Shown: one piece after another, positions 26,264-35,762 of the stretch | Position numbering within the stretch: the stretch's first letter is position 1 | How the letters are laid out: each line of letters opens with the position of its first letter | Program-made: the position numbers and the translations under genes | The notes under the pieces: generated by a model | The model's input: the letters and a program-made list of their open reading frames with translations, nothing else | Told to the model about the DNA's origin: nothing | Database searches by the model: none | Source of the DNA: Aquimonas sp044377145 | Lineage (GTDB): Bacteria > Pseudomonadota > Gammaproteobacteria > Xanthomonadales > Xanthomonadaceae | Length of the DNA stretch: 64,000 nucleotides | Assembly (NCBI RefSeq): GCF_044377145.1 | Contig: NZ_JBILJQ010000022.1 | Location: forward strand, 1-64,000 | Reading direction: 5' to 3'

Positions 26264-27070
26264 ATGCGCATTCGCAAACGCCTATCCGCCGCCTCCTTCC
26301 TCGCGCTTGCGCTGACGGCTTTTGCCAGCCCCGCCGCCGCCTGGAGCGCCAAGGGCCATCGCATCATCGCCGAACTGGCTGAGCGTGAACTCAGTCCGCA
26401 AACGCTGGCAGCGATTCGTACCCTGCTGGCGGACGAACCCACACCGACACTGGCTGGAGTAGCCACCTGGGCTGACGAAGTCCGCGACCAGGAGGCCTGG
26501 CGCCACACCGCGCGCTGGCACTTCGTCAATTTCCCGCGCGGGGACTGTCGCTACCGCGCCGCTCGCGACTGTGCCGACGGGCGCTGCATCGTCGCTGCGA
26601 TCGAGTCCCAGCGCGCCGTGCTGGCCGATCGCCGAGCGCCCGCGGCGCAGCGCGTGCAGGCGCTGAAGTTCGTGGTGCATATGGTCGGGGACATCCACCA
26701 GCCGCTGCACGCCGGCTACGGCGATGATCGCGGCGGCAACGACACCCAAATCCGCTTTGATCGGCAAGGCTCCAATCTGCACGCCCTGTGGGACGGGCTG
26801 CTGTTGGACACCCGCCGACTCGACTGGCAAGAGCATGCACGCGTCATCGCCGCCACAGGGCCGCTGCCGGCCGCAGGCAGCATGCGCGGTCCGGTCGCGC
26901 AAGGCTGGGCCGAGGAGTCCTGCACGGTGCTGGACAGCGCACGGGTCTATCCGGGCGAGCGCCGCATCGACCGCAGCTACGTCGAGCGCAGCCTGCCCGT
27001 GGCCGAGGCCCGGATGAAACTGGCGGCCGCCCGCTTGGCAGCAACGCTGGAGGCGGCGCTGAGTCGCTGA
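26264..27070 (+). CDS. S1/P1-family nuclease, exported
   Basis: 268 residues with a signal peptide (FLALALTAFASPAAA, then WSAKGH). The mature N-terminal Trp plus the His in WSAKGHRIIAELAE begin the three-zinc site. The rest is ATWADEVRD, HTARWHFVNFP, FVVHMVGDIHQPLHAGYGDD with RGGNDTQIRF, and LHALWDGLLL. This is the full S1/P1 set of His and Asp ligands. It hydrolyses single-stranded RNA and DNA in the periplasm or medium. Four Cys residues in the segment CRYRAARDCADGRC and EESCTVL suggest disulfides. Confidence 0.93.
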   Translation: MRIRKRLSAASFLALALTAFASPAAAWSAKGHRIIAELAERELSPQTLAAIRTLLADEPTPTLAGVATWADEVRDQEAWRHTARWHFVNFPRGDCRYRAARDCADGRCIVAAIESQRAVLADRRAPAAQRVQALKFVVHMVGDIHQPLHAGYGDDRGGNDTQIRFDRQGSNLHALWDGLLLDTRRLDWQEHARVIAATGPLPAAGSMRGPVAQGWAEESCTVLDSARVYPGERRIDRSYVERSLPVAEARMKLAAARLAATLEAALSR

Positions 27071-27097
27071 GGTCTCGCGTCGCTCGCCCCAAACGCA

Positions 27098-27123
27098 CTG
27101 CGCCCCGGCAAGCCGGGGCGCAG
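27098..27123. terminator. Bidirectional terminator-like hairpin
   Basis: CTGCGCCCCGG / CCGGGGCGCAG, an 11-bp perfect stem with loop CAAG, midway between the convergent nuclease and CsgG-like genes. Both strands lack a long T-run. Confidence 0.6.
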
Positions 27124-27153
27124 CAACGTCAACACGATTGCGATTCAGCGACT

Positions 27154-27876
27154 TCAGTCGACGCTGAGCGATCCGCGGGTGCGCTCGCGGCGACGGTCGT
27201 CGGCGGCGTCGAACTCACGCATGCAGCGATCCTGCTTGACCATCACGCACTCGAGGTAGTCCGTCGCCATGACCAGAGCGGCGCGGATCGCCTTGCCGGC
27301 CGGGGTGTTGTTCTCGTTCGCCAACGCGCCACCAAAGCCGCCGCGATACAGGCCGATACTCATGCCGCCGCTCTTGGCTTCGCCTTCGATGGTGCGGACG
27401 AACTCGATCTCGCCGGTTTCGCTGTTGACCACGCGCAGGTCGACCGCGACATAGGCCTTGCTCGATTTGCCGCCCAGCGACACACCGCGGAAGCTGATGC
27501 CGCCGCCGGTGCTGGCGGTGTCTTCTTCATAGCTGGTGACCGTGCCCATGACCAGGTACTGCGCGCCGGTCAGCTGGCCGATGCGCGCGCCTTCACCCGG
27601 GCGCATGCGGCCCGACGCAGCCAGGTTCTGCTCCTCCATCACCGACTCCAGGCGCGAACGCTCAACCACGCTGAAGGCACGGGTGGCGACCAGTTCGTTC
27701 GACAACATGCCGGACAGCTCCCAGCCGACACCGCCGCCCCACCAGCCTGCGCCGGATTCGTTCTTGAACTCGTCCACCGCCACGGTGATGCGCTCCCCAC
27801 GCTGGGCGTGGACGCTGCCGGTGGCGACCAGACCGGCAACCGCAAGCGCGCAGCCCATCATCAACTTGATCATCAT
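27154..27876 (-). CDS. CsgG/HfaB-family exported protein
   Basis: 240 residues with a signal peptide (LMMGCALAVAGLVATGSVHA) and no lipobox Cys. The CsgG-type core is clear: ITVAVDEFKN near the start, LSGMLSNELVATRAFSVVER with SRLESVMEEQNL, and ARIGQLTGAQYLVMGTVTSY, then DLRVVNSETGEIEFVR. CsgG proper is the curli secretion pore lipoprotein. This protein lacks the lipoprotein site and no curli genes are near, so a general CsgG-fold periplasmic role is more likely. It is rich in Gly and ends in a basic-acidic tail. Confidence 0.78.
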   Translation of the reverse strand: MMIKLMMGCALAVAGLVATGSVHAQRGERITVAVDEFKNESGAGWWGGGVGWELSGMLSNELVATRAFSVVERSRLESVMEEQNLAASGRMRPGEGARIGQLTGAQYLVMGTVTSYEEDTASTGGGISFRGVSLGGKSSKAYVAVDLRVVNSETGEIEFVRTIEGEAKSGGMSIGLYRGGFGGALANENNTPAGKAIRAALVMATDYLECVMVKQDRCMREFDAADDRRRERTRGSLSVD

Positions 27877-28030
27877 TGTTCTCCCTGTTGAACCCCAGGG
27901 CTGCGCCGATGCGAGGCAGCCGACTGAAAAACCCCGCTTGAAAGCCTACGCCTTCCGGGGCACTCAGACATCAGAAACGAGACATGAAGCAAATTCAGGC
28001 CATCGGTCACGCAAACGAATGCGATGGCGT

Positions 28031-28852
28031 TCAGGCAGGCTCCGGCGAGTTCTCGATCAAGGCGAAACGGTCGGCATCGAGCTGGGCCGGGAAGCGCAGC
28101 CTGTGCGCCATCAGCGCAGCGGCATCGAGCTGGGCGGTAGCGACCTGCGCTTGCGCCCCCAACTCGATGATTGGCTGACCGAGTGCGTCCAGCACCACGC
28201 TATCGCCTGCATATGCAAGTCCGTTGCCGTCCACACCGACACGGTTGACGCCAATCACACAGGCGAGGTTTTCGATCGCACGCGCTCGCAGCAGGGTCTG
28301 CCAGGCGTAGCGACGCTGAGCCGGCCAGTTGGCCACCCACAGGATCAGGTCGTAGTCGAATCGCTGCGCTGCGTGATCGAACACGTTGCGGGCAAACACC
28401 GGGAAGCGCAGGTCATAGCAGACCTGCGGACAGATCCGCCAGCCCCGCCATGCAAGCGTGAGCCGCGGGCCGCCGGCGGCGTAGCGTTCGTGCTCGCCGG
28501 CCATGCGGAACAGATGGCGCTTGTCGTAGTGCTGCAAAGCGCCGTCCGGCGTGGCGAACAGCAGGCGGTTGAACACCTGACCGGCTTCGCGGATCACCAT
28601 CGAGCCAGTGACCGCGGCATCGGTCTCGCGTGCCAACTCACGCAGCCACGCGACACTGGGGCCGTCCATGGTTTCGGCGTCGCCGATGGCCTCGTTGGAG
28701 AAGCCCGAGGTGAGGGTTTCCGGGAGAACCACCAGATCGGTCTGCCCGGCCAAGGGTCGAACGAGATCGCCGTACAGCTCGCGATTTCCAGCCGGGTCGT
28801 GCCAGACCGTTGCGGCCTGGACCAGGGAGACTCGCAGATCGGAATTCGGCAT
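28031..28852 (-). CDS. Omega-amidase-like carbon-nitrogen hydrolase
   Basis: 273 residues. The nitrilase-superfamily triad is visible: Glu in DLVVLPETLTSGFSNEA, Lys in YDKRHLFRMAGEHERY, and Cys in ICPQVCYDLRFPVFAR. KRHLFRMAGEH and CYDLRFP are typical of Nit2/YafV omega-amidases, which hydrolyse 2-oxoglutaramate or 2-oxosuccinamate to 2-oxoglutarate or oxaloacetate. The gene follows an aminotransferase by only three bases, the partner expected for transamination coupled to amide hydrolysis. Confidence 0.9.
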   Translation of the reverse strand: MPNSDLRVSLVQAATVWHDPAGNRELYGDLVRPLAGQTDLVVLPETLTSGFSNEAIGDAETMDGPSVAWLRELARETDAAVTGSMVIREAGQVFNRLLFATPDGALQHYDKRHLFRMAGEHERYAAGGPRLTLAWRGWRICPQVCYDLRFPVFARNVFDHAAQRFDYDLILWVANWPAQRRYAWQTLLRARAIENLACVIGVNRVGVDGNGLAYAGDSVVLDALGQPIIELGAQAQVATAQLDAAALMAHRLRFPAQLDADRFALIENSPEPA

Positions 28853-28855
28853 GGC

Positions 28856-30004
28856 CTAGACCTGCGCCAGACGTTCGACGGCCGCGGCCATCGTCGCTTC
28901 GGTCTTGGCGAAGCACAGGCGCACGATCCTTTGCCCTTTCGGCGGCGCGGCGTAGAACGGCGACAGCGGGATCGCGGTGACGCCTTTCTCCACCGTCAGC
29001 CAGCGGCAGAACTCGAGGTCATCGAGATCCGAGATGGCGCTGTAGTCAACCAGCTGGAAGTAGCCACCGGGCACCGGCAGGCAGCGGAAGCGGGTGCTGG
29101 CCAGCTGGGCACGGAAGGCATCGCGCTTGTGCTGGTAGAACAGCGGCAGGTCGAGATGATGCTCGGGATGCTGGTCCAGCATTTCCGCCAGCGCCCACTG
29201 CGCCGGCGCGAAGCTGCAGAACGTGACGTACTGATGCACCTTGCGGAACTCGGCCGTCAGCGCTGCCGGAGCGACGGCATGGCCCAGTTTCCAACCGGTG
29301 CAGTGGTAGGTCTTGCCGAAACTGCTGACCACCACGCTGCGTGCGGCCAGCTCCGGATGGCGCAGCACGCTCATGTGCGGCTGACCATCGAACACGATGT
29401 GTTCGTAGACCTCGTCCGACAGCACCACGATGCCGGTGTCGCGCACGATGTCGGCGAGGGCATCGAGATCGGCAGCGGCAAACACCGCGCCAGAGGGGTT
29501 GTGCGGCGAGTTGATCATGATCATCCGCGTTTTCGCGCTGACCGCTTCGCGCACGAGCTGCCAGTCGACGGCGAAATCGGGAGAGGACAACGGAACATGG
29601 ATCGCTAGCGCTCCCGCGAGATCGATCGCCGGTTCGTAGCAGTCGTAGCAGGGATCGAGCACGATCACCTCATCGCCAGCACGGACCAGCGCATGCACCG
29701 CCGCGAAGATCGCCTCGGTGGCGCCGCTGGTGACGGTGATCTCGCTGTTGGCATCAATGCGCGCGCCGTAGAGGGCCAGCGTCTTGGCTGCGATCTGCTC
29801 GCGCAGGGGCTGCACGCCATGCATCGGCGCGTACTGGTTACGCCCGGCGCGCATCGCGCGGATCAGCGCTTCCTGCAGAAACTCGGGCGTCTCGAAGTCC
29901 GGAAAGCCCTGGCCCAGATTGACCGCCCCGTGCTGCATCGCCAGCTGGGACATCACGGTGAAGATGGTGGTGCCGACCTTCGGCAGTTTGGTTTCGACCT
30001 GCAT
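28856..30004 (-). CDS. PLP-dependent aminotransferase (methionine/glutamine transaminase-like)
   Basis: 382 residues, class I/II fold. It has GAVNLGQGFPDFETPEFLQE at the start, NQYAPMHGVQPLREQIA, ITVTSGATEAIFAAVHAL, INSPHNPSGAVFAAADLDAL, and the PLP Lys in VVSSFGKTYHCTGWKLGHAV. These match YbdL/KAT-type enzymes that transaminate 2-oxo-4-methylthiobutyrate and similar oxo acids with glutamine. The adjacent omega-amidase would remove the resulting 2-oxoglutaramate, pulling the reaction forward. This supports a role in methionine salvage or oxo-acid repair. Confidence 0.92.
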   Translation of the reverse strand: MQVETKLPKVGTTIFTVMSQLAMQHGAVNLGQGFPDFETPEFLQEALIRAMRAGRNQYAPMHGVQPLREQIAAKTLALYGARIDANSEITVTSGATEAIFAAVHALVRAGDEVIVLDPCYDCYEPAIDLAGALAIHVPLSSPDFAVDWQLVREAVSAKTRMIMINSPHNPSGAVFAAADLDALADIVRDTGIVVLSDEVYEHIVFDGQPHMSVLRHPELAARSVVVSSFGKTYHCTGWKLGHAVAPAALTAEFRKVHQYVTFCSFAPAQWALAEMLDQHPEHHLDLPLFYQHKRDAFRAQLASTRFRCLPVPGGYFQLVDYSAISDLDDLEFCRWLTVEKGVTAIPLSPFYAAPPKGQRIVRLCFAKTEATMAAAVERLAQV

Positions 30005-30156
30005 GGGGCGTCTGTCCGGAAGAGAATACGGGCGCGCAAGGGTAGCCGAACCAAACTACCGCGCGTACCACGATCACGCGGACGATTCGCCCTGTCGAAT
30101 GCTCTAAGGGGCGCGCCCGGCGTCGAACACCGAGCCAGCGTGGCAAACCGCTGCCA

Positions 30157-33100
30157 TCAGGGACTGCAGCCCGTGGGATCCGACAGTCGGTCCAGTGAAT
30201 GCGTTCGATCCCAGCGTCCGCTGAGCGGCCCAGCCAGCTCCAGCGAGGCCGAGATGCTGCCCGACTGCAGGTCCGGGTAAGTCACCTGCAGCAGGCCGAT
30301 GGGTGTTGTCGTCGGCGGGGCATAGGTGCACAGCGGGCAGGCGCCGCTGAACTGGAGCATTTCCAGTGCGGCCGCACCGAGCGGCGAGCTGCTGCCAAAG
30401 CTCCATCGAGCGGTTCCTTGATCGTCGTAGAAGAACAGGCCAACCGTTTCAAGTGTGGACGAGGCATCGATGCTGTAGCCAAAGCCCGAGTTGCGTTCGT
30501 CGTACCACAGCCCTCCCAGGTCGAGCGACCCGACTGTACCGGCCGCACACCGATCACTGCCGATCCAGATCAGGGGCTCGCTGCCGGACTGCCCGTCAAG
30601 CGTGAATGCGTACTGCAGGCTCTGGCTGTCTGAAACACTCAACGTCGCCTCTCCCACCACGGTGGGATGGACAAGCTGGCCGTCCCAGCTGTAGCGACTG
30701 AGCGGCACCGTCCATTGCGCCTGCGAAAGCGCGGGCTCCGGCGCCGAGCCGATGTACCAGGTCGGAGTTCCATCTTCGAGGTAGGTGTACCAGAGCAAGC
30801 CCCAATTGCCTGCGAAGCCGAAAAGATAGACGCCCGATCCCGCACGTGCAGGGTTGAACCAAGCGCCGAAACGCGGTTGTGATCGTTCCACCCCGTGCTC
30901 AATCGTTGCTTTGATCCGCACCTCAACGGTGCCGCCGCTGTCGTTGACGGGTGTCAGGTACCAGCGACCCGAGCGCAGCGAGGAGCCTTCGATGCGCAGC
31001 GGTGAGCTGTCGACGTCCACGCCGGGCGTGGCGGCCGTCGGCTCGGGTGCCCAGGCAACCTGCGGCTGCGCCGGCCAAGGTATGCGGGAGGCATACATCC
31101 TGACCCCGGCAGCTCCACTGATGCTCGCCTGCAGCAGGCGAGACCCCGGAGGCACATCGATAAAGAGCGACTGATGCGAGCTGCCGGGCGCAAGCCGCAG
31201 CCGCTGCTCCCGACCGCTCACCAGCAGACGCGATGCGGCCTGCGAGCCGACCCGACGCAATTCAACCGGTATCCGCGCGAAAGGCTCCAGCTCGGGCCGA
31301 GCCCGCAGGCTCAACAGGGTGACTCGGCGCTCACCCTGCAGAAAACCCGGATCATCCCAGGACAGCCGAAGCTGGAAGCGACTGAGGGCGGCGACACGCG
31401 CGGGCCCCGTGGCGACCGCGTCTGCCGTCGCGGAGGGCTTCGGGTCCAGCAGTTGCGCCTGCAGCCGTACAGGGTCGGGCGATGCAGAGCCGCCGCTTGC
31501 GCTGACGTTCTGCACCAGCACCCACACCGTCTGCGCGGAGCCCGACTGCAGGATCTCGAGATTGCAGCGCCGCTGTGCTCCGGCGCCGGTGCCGACGCAC
31601 AGGCCCTCGCCAGCATCCGGCAGGCCGTTGGCGTTGTAGTCGATGCCGACAAACAGGGCGATCTGACGCGCCGAGCCGGAGCTGGCGCTTGCGTCCAACA
31701 GAAACCGGCGGCGCGAACCCTCAACCGCCGCCGGCACTCGCTGGGTCGAGAAGAAGCTGCCGCTGCCGATGTTGTCGTAGACCGAAGTCGGCGTTGGGTC
31801 TTGCGCAATGGAACGCAGCTCGTCGATCGGTGCGCTCAAGGCACCGGCTTCCGCTCGCAGATGGGTCAGGCGCGCAAGCCCTTCGAATGTGACATCGATG
31901 AAGCCAGCATCAGCCGCCACGTCGAAAGCAAGCTTTTCAGGAAGTTCACCCGGCTCGGCAAACACACCCAATGGCAGAACGGTGTCGCCGACGGTGCCCG
32001 GACCGCTCACGCGCGTGAGCCGGATCTGTCCATCCAGCCAACGGCCAAGGCCGCCGCTCTCGCGCAGGTCGACATCGAAGCTGAGCCGTTGGCTGCCGCC
32101 AGCGCTCAGCTCGAACTCCTCCGGGCTGACCCGAACGGCCCCCTCGGCAAGCTCAACTGTGGCCCGCCAGCGTCCTCCGCCCGCAAGGTCGGTAACCGTG
32201 CGCGCAAGAGTGCAGCGTTCGAAACAGCGCTCATGCACCAGACCGGGAAGATTGAGGTCGCGTGGCTGACCGCCGAGCGCAGGCCGAGCAGCGCGAAAAT
32301 CCGCGCCTGTCACGTCCAACACCAAGCCGGCGCGCGCCGCGGCTGCGACATCCAGCCCGCCTGCCCCCCCGTCGATGCGACGCGCCGGGCTGAACCCGTC
32401 CGATTGCCGCAGCCCCGGTCGCGCACTGCCCATCAGTGCGGACTGAATCTGATTGACTCGCCACTGCGGTTTAGCGGCACGAAGCAGTGCCGCAGCGCCG
32501 GCGACATGGGGCGCAGCCATGGAAGTGCCGGACATCACCACCTGAGAACTCGCGGATACGGCCGCGGCAAGGATGCTGGTGCCGGGCGCGGAGATCGACG
32601 GCAGCATGACCCCACCGAAACTGACCGGCCCGCGCCCGCTGGAGGTAGCGACGCGATCGGCGAGCCGAGCGTCCTCAATCAGGCTGGCGCCGCCAATGCG
32701 CGCGCTCTGCCCTCCCTGCTGAAGCCACTGCAGCAGCAGCTGCCCTGCGGCGAAGCCGAGGTGGGTTGCCGGCAGGGAGTGCCGGTCTGCGGCCACATCC
32801 TCGCCATCGCCGACGGTGTTGAGCAGGATCATGCCGCCGGCGCCAGCGCGGCGAACGTTGTCGCTCTTGGCCAGTCGCGCCTGGGTGCCACGCAGGCACA
32901 CGACGATTTCGCCATTGAAACGATTCGGGTTGTCGGCCCATGGGTTGGAGCTGCCATCCGGTTTACCGGCGGCATCGAGACCGAGCCCCTCAGCCACACC
33001 GCAGCCAGGGAAATCCTGCGGGACCACGATTCGCGCAGGCCCGTAACCGCTGGTGTCGCCCGCACCGATGAGATTGCCGTCCTGCGGCGGCGCAGCGCTG

Positions 33101-34284
33101 CCACCGCTGAAGTCGAGCAGGCGGTTGCCGATACTGCGGTTGTGGGTGGTGTTGGCGACGCTGATCACCCAAGGCGAATTGCCTGGCGAGGTGACCGAGC
33201 CAAGCGCCGGGCCCGCGTTGCCGGCAGCGACCACAGCAACGATTCCCGCCTCCCGCGCTGCCAGCAAGGCCAGCGCGTCGCTGGTGCTCCAAGGGTCGCG
33301 AGGGTCACCGCCGATCGAATAGTTGATGACATCCACACCGTCAGCGATGGCGGCGTCGATGGCCGCCAGCGTCCAGCTGCCCAAGCACTTGGCCTCGCGT
33401 TCGCAGGCCTTGTAGCTGATGAGATGCGCATGTGGCGCGACCCCCGAAACCTCGCGAGTGAGGGTTTCCGGGCCAGCCGAAACAGTAGCCAAGCGCCGGT
33501 TGCCCAGCGCAATCGACGCGACGTGCGTGCCGTGACCGTCAACGTCCAGGCCGTTGTTGGGTTCAGCACTCGATCCGCCGGTGGTCAGGTCACGCAGGCC
33601 GATCAGCTTGCCGTTGCAGGGCGCTGTATTGGCGGTCAGACACAGCGGCGTGGACAGCGCCCGCGGGCTGCTGTGGACATGAGCATCCATCGGCCCGAGC
33701 TGCGCGAAGGCGGCATGGCTCGCGTTGACGCCTGTATCGATGACGCCGATCACGATCCCTTCGCCTCGGGTCGGAACGCCCTCCTCGCCGCTCCACACTG
33801 CCGGCGCATTGACCCACGCGGGCCCGACATCGGTTTGCGGCCGCCGCACGAAGTCCGGCTCGATTCGGCTGACCTGCGGCAGATCCGCCACGGCCGCGGC
33901 TTCGCTGGGCTCCAGATCGATCACCAGCGCGTTCAAACCGAGGTCGAGGCTGAGCGTCGGCGCTACCGGCCGGCCCAGGGTTCGGCCCGCAGCCTGCTGA
34001 AACTCAGCGCGTTCCCCGGCCAGGTGACTGCGATAACTCTTGACTTCGGCCGCCTCGACGTCAAAGCGCAGGCGGCCCGTGGTCGCAGCGTGGGTGGGCT
34101 TCAGCAGTCGCTTCGCGGCCGGAGCATCTGCACCAAACCCTTCAAACAGCGTGGCGGGTGGTGAGGCGAGGTGGACGATATAGGCGGTGCGCGTCGGCAC
34201 CGCCTTGTTGGCGAGCGCAAGCCCTGGAGTGGCGAGGAGCGCAACGACAATGGGGGAATACGCGAAAAATCCGGGGGATGACAT
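30157..34284 (-). CDS. Very large secreted S8 (subtilisin-like) serine protease
   Basis: 1375 residues from the ATG at 34284, giving a signal peptide (FFAYSPIVVALLATPGLALA). A probable I9 propeptide spans about 30-150. The subtilase triad is Asp183 (IVIGVIDTGVNASH), His251 (DVDGHGTHVASIAL) and Ser588 (MSGTSMAAPHVAGAAALL). A PA-type insert lies at about 415-545 (EIVVCLRGTQARLAKSDNVR). After about residue 640 come long beta-rich domains. The last 220 residues include two related Trp-rich segments (GSGVYLFGFAGNWGLLWYTY and GFGYSIDASSTLETVGLFFY). The protein is most likely a secreted nutrient-scavenging protease, possibly a type II secretion substrate. Confidence 0.92.
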   Translation of the reverse strand: MSSPGFFAYSPIVVALLATPGLALANKAVPTRTAYIVHLASPPATLFEGFGADAPAAKRLLKPTHAATTGRLRFDVEAAEVKSYRSHLAGERAEFQQAAGRTLGRPVAPTLSLDLGLNALVIDLEPSEAAAVADLPQVSRIEPDFVRRPQTDVGPAWVNAPAVWSGEEGVPTRGEGIVIGVIDTGVNASHAAFAQLGPMDAHVHSSPRALSTPLCLTANTAPCNGKLIGLRDLTTGGSSAEPNNGLDVDGHGTHVASIALGNRRLATVSAGPETLTREVSGVAPHAHLISYKACEREAKCLGSWTLAAIDAAIADGVDVINYSIGGDPRDPWSTSDALALLAAREAGIVAVVAAGNAGPALGSVTSPGNSPWVISVANTTHNRSIGNRLLDFSGGSAAPPQDGNLIGAGDTSGYGPARIVVPQDFPGCGVAEGLGLDAAGKPDGSSNPWADNPNRFNGEIVVCLRGTQARLAKSDNVRRAGAGGMILLNTVGDGEDVAADRHSLPATHLGFAAGQLLLQWLQQGGQSARIGGASLIEDARLADRVATSSGRGPVSFGGVMLPSISAPGTSILAAAVSASSQVVMSGTSMAAPHVAGAAALLRAAKPQWRVNQIQSALMGSARPGLRQSDGFSPARRIDGGAGGLDVAAAARAGLVLDVTGADFRAARPALGGQPRDLNLPGLVHERCFERCTLARTVTDLAGGGRWRATVELAEGAVRVSPEEFELSAGGSQRLSFDVDLRESGGLGRWLDGQIRLTRVSGPGTVGDTVLPLGVFAEPGELPEKLAFDVAADAGFIDVTFEGLARLTHLRAEAGALSAPIDELRSIAQDPTPTSVYDNIGSGSFFSTQRVPAAVEGSRRRFLLDASASSGSARQIALFVGIDYNANGLPDAGEGLCVGTGAGAQRRCNLEILQSGSAQTVWVLVQNVSASGGSASPDPVRLQAQLLDPKPSATADAVATGPARVAALSRFQLRLSWDDPGFLQGERRVTLLSLRARPELEPFARIPVELRRVGSQAASRLLVSGREQRLRLAPGSSHQSLFIDVPPGSRLLQASISGAAGVRMYASRIPWPAQPQVAWAPEPTAATPGVDVDSSPLRIEGSSLRSGRWYLTPVNDSGGTVEVRIKATIEHGVERSQPRFGAWFNPARAGSGVYLFGFAGNWGLLWYTYLEDGTPTWYIGSAPEPALSQAQWTVPLSRYSWDGQLVHPTVVGEATLSVSDSQSLQYAFTLDGQSGSEPLIWIGSDRCAAGTVGSLDLGGLWYDERNSGFGYSIDASSTLETVGLFFYDDQGTARWSFGSSSPLGAAALEMLQFSGACPLCTYAPPTTTPIGLLQVTYPDLQSGSISASLELAGPLSGRWDRTHSLDRLSDPTGCSP

Positions 34285-34478
34285 GGCAATCGCCGCAGAG
34301 GTGTATGGGAACGAAGGCCCGAGTGTAACTTCTTGTGGCAAAAGCGAAAGTGACGACTGAATCAGTTGCGCACAGGCTTCGCCCTCGGTTCAGCCGTGTT
34401 GCAGCGCAGCGATTCTGCGGCCGGGAATCTGCCAGCTCGACTTGCAATACAGCGGGCTGGTGCAGGAACCATGGTCAC

Positions 34479-34760
34479 GCCGGATCGCTTTCCTCATCGT
34501 CGATATCGACAACGGAACCGAACCCCACGCTACGCCGATAGGGCATCTCGATCCCGACCGTGCAGCCGCCCGCATCGATGGCGGCCACCGATTCCCACCG
34601 CGCGTCCCAGCTGCTGTCCTCGTTGCCGTTGGCGCCATCGTCGGCAGTGTCGCCTCGACCGCAGCGGCTGCATAGGCTCGTACGTGGGCGAATGCAGGCC
34701 GCAGGGTCAGGCTGGCCAACAGAAGAGTCGCGCTGGGCCGGACCAGATTCCGCGTGTGCG
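34479..34760 (-). pseudogene. Possible frameshifted small exported acidic protein
   Basis: Two minus-strand frames each show a coherent half. Upstream, from about 34755, one frame reads RPSATLLLASLTLRPAFAHV, a good signal peptide without an ATG (a TTG sits at 34719). Downstream a second frame carries codons rich in third-position G/C and encodes NEDSSWDARWESVAAIDAGG, GCTVGIEMPYRRSVGFGSVV and an acidic end DIDDEESDPA. A single frameshift near 34650-34680 would join them. No family is recognised. The region 34285-34478 holds the leader of the S8 gene and nothing else I can name. Confidence 0.3.
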
Positions 34761-34844
34761 CTCGTGGTCAGGAACCGGTTGCCTCGAATTGATGCAGCCA
34801 AACCGCATTCGGCTTACTGATTGGCGGCATCGCGGGACGCGCAA

Positions 34845-35677
34845 TCACGCGGGCTCGCGATCACACGATCGATTCGAGCGCTGCGCGGCCGCCTGGTGCA
34901 GCTCGACCTGCAGTTTCAGCAGGCTGTCCTGACTGACCTGGATCAGCCCGCGCCGCGGGCGATCGAGATCGACCACCACGAAAGCCAACAGCGCGATCTG
35001 CAGCACCAGCGCATGGGTGATAGCGGGTGGCCGCTCACTGGCAATGCCGACCGCATAGACGACGGTTCCGGCGGTCAGCACGAAACTCGCGAGCAGCAGG
35101 AGCAGAATCAGCCCGGGCACCTGGCGCTTGAGCTCGGCATCGCGACATTCGAGGCTGTCGATGGTGTCGTTCAGTGCCTGCAGGGACAGTCCGGTGCGGG
35201 CTGGCGCCGGATCGATCTGCGCGGCATCGACGCCGAGGGTCCGCAGCCGCCCGAGCAGCGCGGCGGATGGTGCGATCAGGGCATCGCGCTCGCTGAAGCG
35301 ATCCGGACTTTCCCGGCTCGCCGCCACTCGCAGGTCCACATGCTCGGTGAGAAGCCGCTGAGCCGGCCCGCGCTGTGCTGGGGGGAGCAAATCCGCACGC
35401 AGCAAGGTTGTGCCGATCGAGTTGGCTTCTTCGATTTCAGTATCGCTGCGGCTGTCGAAGCGCTGCAGCACAAGCGAAAGCGTGAATCCCGGCAGCAGAG
35501 CCTACAGACCGGACAGCGAGCCCAGCGTGTTGCCGGCGTGGCTCTTCAGCGCCTCGCTGGCGCGCACGGCGCGACGCCGCCCAAGCCAGGCGCCCAGCTC
35601 TCCAGCAAGGCCAGCATCAGCACCACCAACGCGCCGATCAGCACGCGCGCATCCATGGCGTAAAGAGTGTCGTGCAC
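34845..35677 (-). pseudogene. DUF4239 (bestrophin-like) membrane protein, disrupted
   Basis: The intact C-terminal frame (34845-35471) has EIEEANSIGTTLLRADLLPP, the DUF4239 signature, and two transmembrane helices (GLILLLLLASFVLTAGTVVY and HALVLQIALLAFVVVDL). The start is a GTG at 35677 with a GAGG site, giving HDTLYAMDARVLIGALVVLM. Two lesions separate the halves. One is a frameshift near 35590, where the reading must move to the frame encoding LGAWLGRRRAVRASEALKSH. The other is a TAG inside SLSGL-stop-ALLPGFTLSL, where relatives have Leu. Two independent defects argue for a true pseudogene. Confidence 0.75.
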
Positions 35678-35762
35678 AGTCACCTCGTTGGGGCGCTGGG
35701 TCCGTGTGCGCTCGCCCGCTACGGTGGTGCTGGTGCCACCCACATGCAGCGCAAGAATGGGC

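Noticed and set aside
27925..27965. CCCCG...CGGGG pairing upstream of the CsgG-like gene considered as a riboswitch or leader
   Set aside because: Only a short imperfect stem with no recognisable aptamer core; too little to call a regulatory RNA.
27536..29608. 690-codon plus-strand frame opposite CsgG, omega-amidase and aminotransferase genes
   Set aside because: Shadow of three well-supported genes on the minus strand.
31174..34164. 996-codon plus-strand frame opposite the S8 protease
   Set aside because: Antisense shadow of a gene with clear catalytic motifs; no ribosome binding site, family or signal peptide.
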